Of a stretch of 64,000 bases of DNA, positions 1-11,762 are shown piece after piece. Position numbers and translations under genes: made by a program. The DNA comes from Hymenoscyphus infarciens. Lineage: Eukaryota > Ascomycota > Leotiomycetes > Helotiales > Helotiaceae. Location: positions 1 through 64,000 of the forward strand of contig LLCB01000008.1 in assembly GCA_001414345.1 (NCBI GenBank), read 5' to 3'. The notes beneath the pieces are model-generated. The model ran no database searches. It had not been told where the DNA came from and saw only the letters and a list, made by a program, of their open reading frames with translations. Each line of letters starts with the position of its first letter. Position 1 is the stretch's first letter.

Positions 1-510
1 TTATTAGTAGAGCTAATAAATTAAGCTTAGAAATAAGAGTAGTATCTAAAAGCTAATTTCTAATACTAATTTATTAGTAGAGCTAATAAATTAAGCTTAG
101 AAATAAGATAAGTATCTAAAAGTTAATTCCTAATACTAATTTATTAGTAGAGCTAATAAATTAAGCTTAGAAATAAGAGTAGTATCTAAAAGCTACTTTC
201 TAATACTAATTTATTAGTAGAGCTAATAAATTAAGCTTATATATAAGATAAGTATCTAAAGGTTAATTTCTAATACTAATTTATTAGTAGAGCTAATAAA
301 TTAAGCTTAGAAATAAGATATATATCTAAAACTTAATTTCTAAAACTAATTTACTAGTAGAGCTAATAAATTAAGCTTATATATAAGATAAGTATATTAA
401 AGTTTATTTAAAGACGAAATTATTAGTAGAGTTAATTAATTAAGCTTAGAAATAGAATAAATATATAAAAATAAATTTCTAATACTAATTTATTAGTAGA
501 GCTTATTAAG
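1..510. repeat. AT-rich 70-bp tandem repeat array
   Basis: About 7.3 head-to-tail copies of a unit that begins TTATTAGTAGAGCTAATAAA and usually contains an AAGCTT hexamer. Copies start at 1, 71, 141, 211, 281, 351, 420 and (partial) 490, so the period is 70 bp with one 69-bp unit. Copies differ mostly by single substitutions. The array runs off the left edge of the window, so its full size is unknown. Its base composition and TpA richness resemble RIP-mutated DNA. Confidence 0.93.
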
Positions 511-1309
511 TAACGAGCTTTTTCTATTATATAATCTTATTCTGTTTTAGTAAAGCTAATATTATAGTTTAATACTAGATTATAATTCAGTATCTAGATT
601 ACGCTTTTATGTTTCTCGCTTAGTTAGGTTAGCCCTCGTTAGAAAATGAATCGCGCTATAAGTAAGACAGTATATGTCATAAACGCTATTATAGGCACGG
701 TTTCTAGCTATTTAAGGGAGTGTCGCGCACGTATGACACTACCTGAAAAGGGGTAGGACAGGGGAACAGTTGACATGCTAATGGTGCTTAAAGGTCATTA
801 TATATTCACTTCGGCTCAAGGTCGGCTGATGTCCCAGGGCACTTCACCCAACCTTAACTCACCACAACAAGTTCTTATTTTAAAACAATCAAACCTATTA
901 AGTAGCACGCAAGGAATGGCTTCGTATTTCTTGTTAAATTCCGATTTGTTTGGGTGTTTCCTGTCTGCGTTGCTTTTACTACTTAGTAGAGTGGCTCGCG
1001 ACGAACAGGGCAACCAGCAAGCTCTCCATACAAAAGGACACTTCTATAATCCAAACAACACAATAACTCCTTATTTGATATTAACAAAGTTTGAGCGGAA
1101 TATTAAATAGCAGATAAGAAACAGTTTGGTATTTTTTCTATTATTTTACGATTTTATTTGAGTGTTTCCAGTCTACTTAACTTTTACTTGGGTCGATGAA
1201 TAGCGATGTACATATTCACTGCCGGCTCCAACTTTGCGGGGCAGGTTTCTGACCCCCGTTTCTCGTCTCCCAAAAACCACGACGCGTCTCTCTTGAACGA
1301 AATGTAAAT
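511..1309. other. Intergenic, no supported gene
   Basis: The AT-rich flank of the tandem array ends near 620 and composition then becomes normal. A 111-codon open frame at 775-1110 has no recognisable motif. The last part is the promoter and leader of the gamma-tubulin complex gene that starts at 1310. Confidence 0.6.
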
Positions 1310-4248
1310 ATGGATGACGATCCTGGAGATGCCTTCGCAATACCAGATCTATGGGCTCCCTCGAAATTATACCTTGGGGGGTTACAGGAGGATGGGCTGC
1401 TTTTCTCCAATCTACAGCTCGATGGTTCGCATCTCCATCTATTTTGCTATAACCTGCGCCCGATAACTAATAAACAACAGATGTCGAGGGAAAGCTACCA
1501 GCGATCGCAGACAACGCGCGGCAGACCGATATCTACTTCAACATACCAGATTATACCCTCGGAGACCCCAATATTGTGCCTGTCGATATCGAACCAAAGT
1601 ATGCCCCAGCCCCTCTGCCCGACGAACCCGCAAACAAGAGCGCGGAGGATATCGAGGGCGAAGACATATGGCTGGCAGTGGGAGGAATACCGTTGAAGGA
1701 AGAAGCAAGATATCAAAGCTGGGATGCCTTCGAGAACCAACATTTCAATGAGCGACAAACGCCATATATAACGGAAACCGGGCCTACCACATTCGATGCT
1801 GCAATTGTAGCACAGGAGGATTTCTTGAAGATTGACAACACTAGCCATGTTGTTGTCGATACCAAGACATATGCGGCCGCTCTGTTTGCACTGGCCCTGG
1901 GAAGGAGTTCGGTTTTCTTCACCTGGGTAGAGGAAAAGCAATCGTTCAACCCAGCCTTTCCCGAGATGAGAATATCTGGTTATAGCGGAACATTGCTAGA
2001 AAATGTCGTCAGCATGTTTATGGAATGCGGAAATATCACAGTGTCGCTCGAAAAGTTTGTGGATAAGTCCTACACAGCGCCTGCTTCTCCGGGTCGAATC
2101 GCTTTAGCAAACTCCGTTTCTAAACTACTTTCTACAATACAAGCGCGATTGAACGCAAACGCTTCTACGCAGAACAGTATCTTGCAGATGCAAGCTCTAT
2201 TCCAACCCACACACTCGATTTTGAAATGCTTCGAACAGATTGTAAAACATGTTTCCATCACCCGGAATGACGAGTCCATGCTTTCTACCATATACCAAGA
2301 GATTCAATTGCTCGAGCACAGAACGGACTCTCTCAGGGGAATCTTGCTAGAAGTATTCTCCCAGGTATCACGGCCCTGGCTTGAATTCTCTGGGGTGTGG
2401 CTGGGATTGGAAAGTGAGACGACCATACCTTTGACCAAAGAAGGCAAAGGAAAGAGTTTTGTCAAAGTTGAAAATCGGGAATGGGTGGACGAGCAAGGCC
2501 TGGAAGTTGATGAGCCTGATTTTGTCCTCGATTTTGACAAGATTCCTACTTTCATCTCACCAGAGGATGCGCGTGCAATGTTTGAGGTCGGGAGAAGTCT
2601 TCGTTTCTTAAGAGATCACCACTCTGATCATCCATTGGCAAGAGCTGAAGTTATAGCATCTGCTTCCCCACCCTCTCTCGAATGGAAGTTTTCATGGGAG
2701 GATATTGTCCAGGTTGAAGGCAAAGCTTTACAATACGAGAGTGATTTGACGAAGGCTATCCAGAAATATTCCAAGCAAACATCTGAACCACCGAAACCCG
2801 AGAATCCAAGTCATAATTTTTTTCCGGATCCATCTCCGCTCGATTTCTGGGGCAAACAAGAAAGTGACATAGAAGCACAGTTACTCACCACTATTAATAT
2901 GTTCAACAAACCGCTGGGAGAGAATGTGGAAGTCGATGGACTTTCCAAAGAGTTGAATGAATATCCGCGTACTGCGGGAAACCCTTTGCGAGAAGACAGT
3001 TCTCTTTTCTCTCCTCCAATATCTCTTGTTCCTGTACTCTCATTCAATCCCATAATCTCAGCCCAAGCACGGATCGTCAATGGCACATGTATGCGTATGT
3101 TCTTCAACTCCCACAACCTACGGGAACATCTCAGTCTCCAGCGAAGCTTCCATTTGCTAGGTAATGGCGTCTTTTCTAGCAGGCTGTCTCACGCCCTATT
3201 CGATCCCGAGCTGGAAACAGCAGAGCGACAAAGGGGAGTCGCTCGTTCTGGCGGCGCTATGGGCCTTCGTCTTGGAGGTAGGGACACATGGCCACCTGCG
3301 AGTTCGGAACTGCGACTAGCCCTCATGGGAGTTATGACAGAGAGCCACCATCCAACCAACCCACAGGAGACAACTCATGCTGGTACATTTCTCGACCAAA
3401 CTTCTCTTCCGGGTGATCTTAGTTTTGCAGTCCGAGACATGTCCGAGGAAGAGATCGAAAAATGTATGGATCCAGATTCTGTTGAGGCCCTGGACTTCCT
3501 TCGACTATCCTACAAACCGCCAGCTCCTCTTGATGCTGTTATCACACCTATCATACTGTACAAGTACGACCAGTTATTCAAGCTTCTCCTGCGTGTAATA
3601 CGAATGCTCTACGTTGTGTCGTCCCTTTTCCGCGATGCTACCGACAAAACTACTCGCTGGCAAGGAATTGAGCACGTAGCACAACGATTTCGAATTGAGG
3701 CTCATCACTTCATTTCTAGTATTTGTGGATACTTCTTCGATAGCGGAGTTGAGACTACATGGCGTATTTTCGAAAGAAAATTAGACCAGATTGAAGCTCG
3801 CATCAACGCGGATGACGATAACATCTCACTCGGACAAAACGAAGGTATCGACAAACTCCGAGATTACCACGAAAGAGTCCTTGATAGGATTATGTTTGCC
3901 CTTCTTCTAAGAAAGCGACAACAGCCTGTTTTAAAACTTCTTGAGGAAATCTTTACCTTGGTCCTTCAATTCTCGAAGCATTCTAGGCAGAGAGCGTTGG
4001 GGATGGAACAAAAGGCTGGTTCGGATGAGGAGGTTAGAGAGTTGTATGCTAAGTTTCGGAAGAAGGTTGGGGTTTTTATTACTGTGTGTAGGAGTTTGAG
4101 CGAGAAGAAGGGGTATGGGGAGAAGAAGTTTATGGACGGGAGGGTTGCGGCTCAGGGGGGACTGTTTGATTTTGATGATTTGACCGAGGAGAATACCATT
4201 TCTCAATTGTTGTCGAGGTTGGAGATGTCGAATTATTATTCAAGATAG
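1310..4248 (+). CDS. Gamma-tubulin complex component, GCP6/Alp16-like (Spc97/Spc98 family)
   Basis: Exons 1310-1424 and 1481-4248 give about 960 residues. The 56-bp intron starts GTTCGC, has an ATAACTAAT branch site and ends ACAACAG; splicing joins the frames exactly at an Asp codon, which is why I start at 1310 rather than inside exon 2. The N-terminal half (about residues 100-450) has the helical GRIP1-type pattern with LLENVVSMFMECGNI, and the C-terminal third (about 640-960) is the gamma-tubulin-binding half, with SFAVRDMSEEEIEKCMDPD, ITPIILYKYDQLFKLLLRVI and ISQLLSRLEMSNYYS. Members assemble into the gamma-tubulin ring complex that nucleates microtubules at the spindle pole body. The family call is firm. 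Assignment to GCP6 rather than GCP4 or GCP5 rests on length and the degenerate middle and is less certain. Confidence 0.85.
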
Positions 4249-5810
4249 TAGGTGTAGATAGCTGTTGTTCTGTTTTGGTGGGGAAGAGCGAGAATGGAAG
4301 GCGGGATTCCCCAGCTTGCGTCTGGTTTTGTTTTGGTCATGCTCGACGAGGTCGAAGTCGTTCCTTCCCTGACTTGATTTAAGCCACCTTGATTCGGAGG
4401 TGTGAAGTGTGGAGGGGTCGCGACCCAAGGTCACACCTTCCTTTTGACTTCCTTAGAGTCTGGACTTAAAGACCTAGGAATCTCTAGACGAAACTCTCAT
4501 GGTGGGATCGACATACCTAGACCCTTCCTTACATAGGTACTTAAACTACCGAGCCGTAACAAGAAGGGAAGCCACGACCACATAACCCCGGCCTCCATTC
4601 AATTTACTTTGTCCTCGACGAAGAAGATCCTGGGGTAAATAATAGATCTTATAAGAACACCCGCTGGACAGTGAGGAAGTCGAACTTACTTTTACTTACA
4701 GCCTCTTAGAGAAGTAGACAAGATGCTTCTACTTCGTCCCAGGCGAAACAATTACTGCAGATTCTGTGGGCCAACAGGGTTTTTAGCCGATTTTCATGGG
4801 GGGTCATTTCGCTTCTGCAGTAATTGTTTCGCCTGGGACGAAGTAAATAACGTACAATGTTTCAACGCACTACTATACTAACATTACTTTGCAACATTCC
4901 GAGGAGACCGGCTGAGAATTTTTTTTAATAATTAAAATCATCGTCTGAAGTTGGGTTTGTTGCACATCGTAGTTTGGAAATTGTCCCAGATATGTTGGGG
5001 CAATGAATGGAGACCAGATGAAATTTTACTTTCGCATAGTTTTGTGAAGAACTTGAGAAGTGAAGAAAGTAAAGAGAAATGACCACTTAACGAGGATACA
5101 CTAGCCTCTAACGCTAAACCACTTTTGGGCTTTTATTTTTTCTTTGTTATAAGACTATCTCGTCCAAAAGTTCGAGGGGCATGAGTATAGGCTCCGTAGC
5201 CAGATATCTCGACAGCACCGTATTTTAATACCGAGTCGCTGGCGTAGTATTACTTAGTAGCCCTTTATGTTGTGATATGTAGTTTTTGTATAGTTTTTTG
5301 ATTATGTTATATTGAGATATCTTGAACCTAGTAGTACGAGTATTTTGGCGGAAATTGACATAGTATCTACACTATAGAGATTATACTATGGACTATAAAA
5401 AGCGGCAGTAATTATCTCTCGTTGACCTATATAATTCAGAACAATAAAGGCCAATTTATCCCAAATATCTAGGTTAAAAAGTTTCTACCTGAATTAAGAA
5501 CAACAAAATTAACATGCCTGACCAATCAAAAGACAAACAGTCACATGATTGTTAGTTCTAGGAAAAACTACAAGAGTAAGTATCTAGGATTTAAGCCATC
5601 AATTGAAATATCAAAAACGCTCACTCATGTATGCTACTGTATTTCCATCTGTGAGACTCGGTCAATAAGGGTGTTTTGACGATTATCTCGACATAAGCCG
5701 AAAGGTGAAATTTAGCGTGCCAAGACATCAACCTGGAAGCTGTCGACCGCATCACCTCTGGTGAACTCCCATCCACAGTCTTCCAATTCAACCCATTGAA
5801 CCTCCCCAAC
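4249..5810. other. Intergenic with a MITE-like element, otherwise AT-rich
   Basis: Contains the inverted-repeat element at 4730-4845 and an AT-rich, TpA-rich tract from about 5140 to 5620. I see no convincing coding region. The open frame at 5621-5896 on the minus strand lies opposite the start of the complex I gene and is a shadow. Confidence 0.6.
4730..4845. mobile_element. MITE-like element with perfect 30-bp inverted ends and TA flanks
   Basis: Arms 4730-4761 and 4814-4845 are perfect reverse complements over 32 bp and enclose a 52-bp middle. The outermost dinucleotide on each side is TA, so the element can be read as 4732-4843 (112 bp) with 30-bp terminal inverted repeats starting CTTCGTCCCAGG and a TA target duplication, as in Tc1/mariner-type MITEs. 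It has no coding capacity. A plain stem-loop is the alternative, but the TA at both borders and its isolated intergenic position favour a transposed unit. Confidence 0.7.
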
Positions 5811-6802
5811 ATGCGACGCACATTCCGCCAGCTGGCGGCTGTCAAGCCTTCAGTATATCTCGAACCAAACACGCCTACGGGTCTCACAGGCCTCAATACC
5901 CACGCTTCTCCCAGATCCGCCCTCCTCTACCTCTACTCGCGAACCCTCGACAAGCTCACCGAATTCCCCGAGAGCTCGTTATATCGTCAGTCCACAGAAG
6001 CTGTTACAAAGCACCGCATGAACATTGTCAAATCGGTTGTGCCAGAAGGGTTGGAAGCATGGAGGGAATCTGCGAAGAAGATCATGCAAGAACACCCTGA
6101 TTCCTTCAGCGCGGAGGAAAATGTTGGTGGAAATGTGGTTAGTTTGTTGGGCAAAATGACCAAGGAACAGCATGGTGGAAGTGTTTTTGTTACTACGAAG
6201 CCAGAGGCTGTGCCCAGTGCCTATGAGGAGTGGGACGGAGAGGCTGTGGTTCAGGGTGGCGTGGAGGCGGGCGCATACATGAAGTTCGAGGCCGGAGGAA
6301 AGAAGGTTGAATTACCAGAGGAGCCCATATTGACTGCGGAGCAGTAAGTCGTTCAATTCCAATTTCAATTGGAGTTCGCAACATGTCTATTTTGAATAAT
6401 GCTAATTATAGATAGGGTCGGAGAGGTGGAGAACAAGATTGGCGCAGGACTCATTGAGGAGGTTATTCAGGTTGCCGAAGGAGAGCTCAAACTTGCGGAC
6501 GTTCTATTAAAATCGAAAGTGTAAGTCGGGTACAATTTTCTTATCGACTTGGAGGAAGAAAAGTTCTAGGCACCGAGATAACTAGAACCCGAGGGATTGG
6601 ACAAACAACTCCCATTATATGGGATTCTCTTTGGTGTTTCAATCGCACGGAATACTTTTATTTACGACCATATATCCCTATATACACTACTTGGAGAATC
6701 CTGCTAACTAATCTTGTTCACAGATGGGAAGACTTGGTAGAGAAGCCCAACGAGGGACAATGGGAATACTTTAAGCGCAATTCGGTATCACCACAGAATT
6801 AG
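5811..6802 (+). CDS. NADH:ubiquinone oxidoreductase subunit NDUFA5-like (complex I)
   Basis: Exons 5811-6343, 6416-6520 and 6724-6802 give 238 residues. Introns are GTAAGT...GATAG (72 bp) and GTAAGT...TTCACAG (203 bp); for intron 1 the second of two nearby AG acceptors is needed to keep the frame open. The start MRRTFRQLAAVKPSV is preceded by no other in-frame ATG and fits fungal homologues. The core TGLTGL...SPRSALLYLYSRTLDKL is the NDUFA5 signature, and the end VWEDLVEKPNEGQWEYFKRN matches the conserved tail of the family. The protein is an accessory subunit of the matrix arm of mitochondrial complex I. The Arg-rich amino end may serve in mitochondrial import, which is inference. Confidence 0.93.
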
Positions 6803-7567
6803 AGCTTCACAGAAAGACGGCTGTGTAAAAAATACTTGTAAATAGAATATGCACCAACATTGTCACTGAGTGAGTTCCAATGGGGTTCTTACGGAAAGAT
6901 TCGGACAAGTGCGATCGTTGTTCTTTATGACTTGCGCCGCCGGCCAATCTCGTCTTACAGTGGAACTATTCCTTCCTTTTCATCCAACCAACAACAACAC
7001 GCCTCCCCCGCGTTTCAAATGAAGAATCACTGAAAAGACTCGCAGGATCGTAGGTCTGGACGCTTCGCCATCTATTGTGCCGTAGGCAAACTTTTCCGTT
7101 ATCGTCAAACCATCAATCTCAGAGAACCCGAAGTGGTGGGTGAGCTGATCTTTTACCGATACTTCCATGATTACGAGGCGAGGGGAGGGAGAGAAAATCT
7201 CGTGACCGTCTCGGTAACTCGTGCGAGTAGCGCCGCGAGTGCGGGTAGGCATGCAAAAGTACGGAGGTAATATTGCTTCATCCAAATCATCCAATGATGA
7301 ACCCTCTCTTTACGAGCCGACGTGTTGAAATTGGTTTGATGATATGGGGCTGAATTCAACTAAGCAAATCTGCACTTCAAATGCCCTTTTCAGAGCCACG
7401 CCGTAGCCATGCTTACTTCTCACCCCCCTGTTTTGTACCTTGATCTTTCGTAAGGGAATGCATGGCCCAGGGGGGCCGTTCTGGTCCTAGCTATTCCATA
7501 GCTCCTCTTCCTTTTTCATCGTCCTTTCTTTTCTTTCAATCGCTCAATAATATATTTTTATTTCCTA
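6803..7567. other. Intergenic, no supported gene
   Basis: Minus-strand open frames at 6980-7294 and 7171-7359 overlap each other and show no domain. A pyrimidine-rich leader (TCCTCTTCCTTTTTCATCG and onward) precedes the LURP-one-like gene and looks like its promoter and 5' UTR. Confidence 0.5.
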
Positions 7568-8936
7568 ATGGCTTCTCCTATCAATCCATCCAATTCTTGG
7601 ATCATACCGGCAGGGCAAACACCAGAAGAACACCCCTCGAGGAAAAGCAAGCCTAATTTTACCGATATCCAACATGAATCCTACAGTATGCTCGAAGTCG
7701 TGCCTCCGTCAGACGATAAAATCGCGCTTCAGGATAGCTCCAACTATAGCACCTTAGAAGCCATAATTCCAGACAGTCACAAGATAGCCCATCATGACTT
7801 CGCAAACCAAGGAAACTACTCGACCCTCGAACTCTCCCAAGGTCCCCAACCAACCCACTACCCCCTCTCAACCGGAACCCGAAGCAACTCCCTCCGCTCC
7901 CCCTCCATGCGTTCACGCTCGCCCTCCATCCTCGATGGGCCCCTCCCACCTCTCCCCCCAATGCCGGCGTACGATTACGAAAATCAGTATCTCTCCGTGA
8001 GTCGCAGTCCATCGAAGCAGACGCTCTCGTCGAAACAGAGTATTCGCAGTCATATCAGTCGGATGGCGACACAGTCGAGGATCAAGGAGTGCGGGGTTTG
8101 GTTCGACCGGCAGTTTTATGCGGGGGATACGGGCATGGAGATTTGGATGAGTCGGAATAGTACGTCGCTTTTTCGGGATATGAGGTGGGAGGTTATTTGT
8201 GGGACGAGGAGGATTCTGGCGATTAAGGGGAATCCTCATAGTTGGAGTGAGAAGAGGGGTAGGTTCCTTTTTCTATTTTTTTGTTAGTTGCGCATTGCTG
8301 TTTTGCGACTTGTTAGAGAGAGGAGGGGCAGGGAATTAATTGATTGGGAAGCGGTTTTGCTAACGCCGAACAACAGAATTCACGGATACGAGGGGGAATC
8401 TACTTTTCAAGACGAAGAAACAGGGAAATAAGAGGAGAATCGCGGAGTCGAAACGGGGACAGACCGTTTTTGCTTTTACGAGGGACCCGGATGCTTGTAA
8501 GTTCTAGACCCTTTCTTCGAGGACAAGTGAGAGAGGAACGTTTTCTAAATTTGGTGTAGTAAATCCTACTTGGACTGTTGAGTTCACTAATGCGAGGGAT
8601 AAGAGGACCGTGAGGTGGAGTGTAAGAGGAAGTGCTACGACGAGGGATGTGTATATTAATGTAAGCCCACCTGTTTCCATTTCCGACCCTTACGAAAGCG
8701 GTTTTCTGACTGTTGAATAGTGTTATGGGGTGCCTATTGGGCGAATATCGAGGCCGGAAGGTGGAACTATGAAGGAAAAGAATAGTGTAAGTTTCACCCT
8801 GCTCGGAAATTGTGAGCTGGATTGCTGACGTGGGGAATAGTATATTGTAAAAGTATCTCCGGGTTATGATTATACGGTCATGTGCGCGTTAACGGTTGCC
8901 GTGGATGATTTTAGGCAGGGTGGAGGTGGGTTATGA
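7568..8936 (+). CDS. LURP-one-related / tubby C-terminal-like domain protein
   Basis: Exons 7568-8258, 8377-8496, 8560-8660, 8721-8786 and 8841-8936 give 357 residues; all introns are GT-AG and every junction keeps frame. Residues 1 to about 165 are Ser/Pro-rich and disordered, with three short repeats around YS[MT]LE and a Pro run (PLPPLPPMP). From about 170 the fold is the LOR/tubby-C beta-barrel type: MEIWMSRNSTSLFRDMRWEV, a FTDTRGNLLFKTK strand pair, LNPTWTVEFTN, and a final YIVKVSPGYDYTVMCALTVA where the buried C-terminal helix is expected. LOR/tubby-like folds bind membrane phosphoinositides in some families; a function here is not known. Family assignment is from pattern only. Confidence 0.78.
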
Positions 8937-9348
8937 TGCTTTCCAGGTTGCAATGGTGGGAAGTATTTGTTGATGATTAATGGTTTTTTTTTCGATTGGG
9001 AAGGTGTCTTTGCGTTTCCGATATCCTGGCTATGTTTCCACCAAACACTCGGGAGATACGTCGAACTTCGTCAACTTGCAATTCCTCTGAACACGCACAT
9101 CATTTCTCACAGCCAGCGTTGCATTGCCTCGATGTCTGTTCGTAGGTAAGTCTTGTGGCTTTTGGCTTTGGATCCTTCTATATTTTATTCTCATCTATAT
9201 GCAAAAAAAAAAGTTCTATCCTCCCTTTGTCCTACTCTATCAGACCTCGACTTCTTTTCTGACACTCCAACCAGTTTTCCCTTTCCTTCCAATGTCTGTG
9301 GTTCTTTCCAAGTTCCACAATTCCTGTCTCAATCTGGTGTATTCCGAC
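8937..9348. other. Intergenic spacer between convergent genes
   Basis: Small open frames on the plus strand (8967-9149, 9124-9372, 9153-9449) are mutually overlapping and carry no recognisable motif. The stretch probably holds the 3' UTRs of the two flanking genes. Confidence 0.5.
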
Positions 9349-9939
9349 CTACTTCTCTCCCTCCACGAGTGAGGTTTGATTGTGTGGTTGAAGACGAGTA
9401 TCCTTCTTTCTCTTCTGGCGTTTTCGGTGTTGGTTCTCGGTTGGATTGAGGTTCGTAGATGAGGCCGAGAATGACGAGGTACTGGTGTGCGTTGAAAGCG
9501 ACGAAGGTGGCGAGAAACTCTCTTGTGGCTTTAACGTTGGTGTTGGTTCGTACGCGGGAGTCGAGGGAATAGATGCGGGTGTGGATTTGCTTGTTGAGAT
9601 TGCTTGTTGTTCTTGATCTGGCTTCCCTTCATCCCCAACTTCGACATCGTGAGGCTGCGTATCAAGGTTCGTCTCTAGCGCGGCTGGCATAGCATCTACT
9701 CCATCGTCATCTAAAGACCATATTGGGGGTTCCGCCGTTCCCAACTCAAACAATGCATTGCTTGGTTCAATGGGAGTAAAAAGTTGTTGAGGCTCGTCTT
9801 CGACAGCCGGTGGAAGGGGGCTAAACTCCAACCCTTCTATTGATGGTGGTCTAGATGGTCTTCCAGAACTTTGTGGAATCGCAATGGATAGTCCCTTCGA
9901 CCCAGGACTACCCGACGTGGAAGGTAAATCGGAGCTCAT
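9349..9939 (-). CDS. Hypothetical Ser/Pro-rich disordered protein
   Basis: A single open frame of 196 codons starting MSSDLPSTSGSPG. Composition is low complexity throughout: Ser, Thr and Pro dominate, an acidic patch (SLDDDGVD) lies near residue 75, and a basic cluster RKRQKRKK near the end could be a nuclear localisation signal. No domain is recognised. The frame is longer than chance for the region and its codon use looks coding, but an additional 3' exon cannot be excluded. It is convergent with the LURP-one-like gene. Confidence 0.45.
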   Translation of the reverse strand: MSSDLPSTSGSPGSKGLSIAIPQSSGRPSRPPSIEGLEFSPLPPAVEDEPQQLFTPIEPSNALFELGTAEPPIWSLDDDGVDAMPAALETNLDTQPHDVEVGDEGKPDQEQQAISTSKSTPASIPSTPAYEPTPTLKPQESFSPPSSLSTHTSTSSFSASSTNLNPTENQHRKRQKRKKDTRLQPHNQTSLVEGEK

Positions 9940-11171
9940 CGCTTTTGACTTCGAAATCCCTTGATTGCTTCAAAGACATAAAAGTAGAAATTAAATTGAC
10001 AAGATATAATGTCCAAACCATTACTCCTTCACACTCCCTCTCCAAAAGCCCCAACGACTTCTTTATACGAGATGCTCATACCAGCCGTTCCCCAAGACCT
10101 GCTGACTAATAATGGAATTCCTTCAACATCCGCTCAACAGTTGACGTCTCCCTCTCGACAAAAAAGCCTCTGCATAGAAACCGACATCAGGCTATGCTAA
10201 CGAGACCTTACCTAACAAGGATCCTCCATCGTCGAAGTTCGTGAGATTTCCCACGATCCTCAGCCTTGTGACCCCCATTTCCCCGTTCCCGGGTGTCGAT
10301 CTCCGAATGTGGAGGTGGGATGCTTTTGGAATTCAAGTTTCTGGGTGGATTGACGAGGGGATCTTTGTCATCCTCTTTCTATAAGCTGGGTGGATGACCT
10401 TCTCGCGAACCTCGGGAGAGGAACAGGAGATTGTTTGTAACGGTGGAGATCGGGGTGGCGAGGTTGATGACTTGGTCACATGGACTTATTTTCGTTTGAT
10501 CTTCGGGGTCTTGTGTTTGTGGAGGTGAGAATGGGAAGCTGCTTAGTTTGAGTACTTCAAGTTTAAGGAAGTAACGAGAAGGTTCTTTTTGGAAATGATC
10601 TTTGGTGGAGGTCATTGGAAATAAGAAAGTTGGGTCTGGTGAGTGTCCTGCAAATGCGGCTCACTCACGGCTCGACGGCTCACTCACTCTTTTAACCACG
10701 AGTATGCGCTTGTTGATCAGTGCATTTTCTCTTTTCGTAGCACCCTTTTGAAGTGTTACAGCTCTTGTCATGCTCATATCTTAGCAAAATTTGTAGCTTC
10801 TCGAAAGTCTCTACTTCTCTCTGAAAGATTGGAGCCTCCATTATTATGCCTCAACCTACGCCATTCATCCGGTCAACAAGTTTATGAAATCGATTGATCT
10901 ACTTGGATTGTGCTAACTACTGTTGGTAGCCGTGGTGAGAAGCGAGAACGTTGTACCAGGCGATGTTGAAGAACCAGTGATTGTTCTAAAGTAGTTCGTA
11001 CAACAGAAAAGACTGTGCGAGTTAGTTTCCATAAAATTAAGTTCGTGAAAGACATAACCTCCCCATACACCTAAAATCGATAGCCGGTAACAAGTTATCG
11101 CATTTAAAGGGTTAATAGGTTCACTTTACTAAGTAAAATGAGCCAACTTTCTACTTTTACATCTTTATTCA
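9940..11171. other. Intergenic, only weak small ORFs
   Basis: Holds short open frames, for example 10009-10200 (+), 10379-10615 (-) and 10643-10897 (+). None has a domain, a supporting splice pattern or a convincing start context. Sequence turns AT-rich near 11100 as it approaches the hAT-type element. Confidence 0.45.
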
Positions 11172-11659
11172 ATCCCACCCAGACTTGGGCGGCGATATTA
11201 TCGATATGTTATCCTGGATTCAACGATAATAATTGTCTCGTATTAAGTGATCCGATAATATAACGTGTATTAGCAGAAAATGGTTTTAACGGTATAGTAC
11301 TTTTAGCTAAGAGCATATAGAATACATAGTTTCTAAACACAAAGATAAAGTCACATGTTCTGTATAGCAAATTATAAGTATTCAAGACTTTAAGAGACTA
11401 ATCCTTTTATTAAAAGAACCTTCTACTAAATTGAATATATATAAAAACTTTTTGATATAACAATGTGAATTTCAAATGGTAAATATAAGTCATATGAGGT
11501 TTATTTAGTACTAGAAAGCACTAGCGTCAAAACCCAGATATTGATCGATAATCGTCAATTTTTTAATGGTATCAAATAGAAGTGATCCGATGATAATCGG
11601 CGTTATATATCGCGATATTTACGATAAATATCGTGTCGCCGCCCAAGTCTGATCCCACC
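11172..11659. mobile_element. hAT-type MITE with 8-bp target-site duplication
   Basis: The element spans 11180-11651 (472 bp). Its ends are CAGACTTGGGCGGCGA and the exact reverse complement TCGCCGCCCAAGTCTG (16 bp perfect). The 8 bp ATCCCACC is present immediately outside both ends (11172-11179 and 11652-11659), which is the hAT superfamily hallmark. The interior is AT-rich and non-coding, with similar subterminal blocks around AGTGATCCGAT near each end (11247 and 11581) and repeated CGATAT motifs. No transposase is present, so this is a non-autonomous derivative. Confidence 0.9.
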
Positions 11660-11762
11660 AAGCTCCGGGAGAATCGTAACCTCAATCTCCACAGAGAAAC
11701 GCCTCTATTTAGTATCCCAAATTGTGTGAAAATGCAGTACACCCCACCCTTGCAAAAGCAAA

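Noticed and set aside
1..510. CRISPR-like array at the left edge
   Set aside because: The whole 70-bp unit is repeated, with no unique spacers, and the genome is eukaryotic.
1495..1941. 148-codon minus-strand ORF opposite the GCP gene start
   Set aside because: Shadow of the spliced gamma-tubulin complex gene on the other strand.
4730..4845. Reading the inverted repeat as a transcription terminator
   Set aside because: Fungal nuclear genes do not use such hairpin terminators, and the TA borders fit a MITE better.
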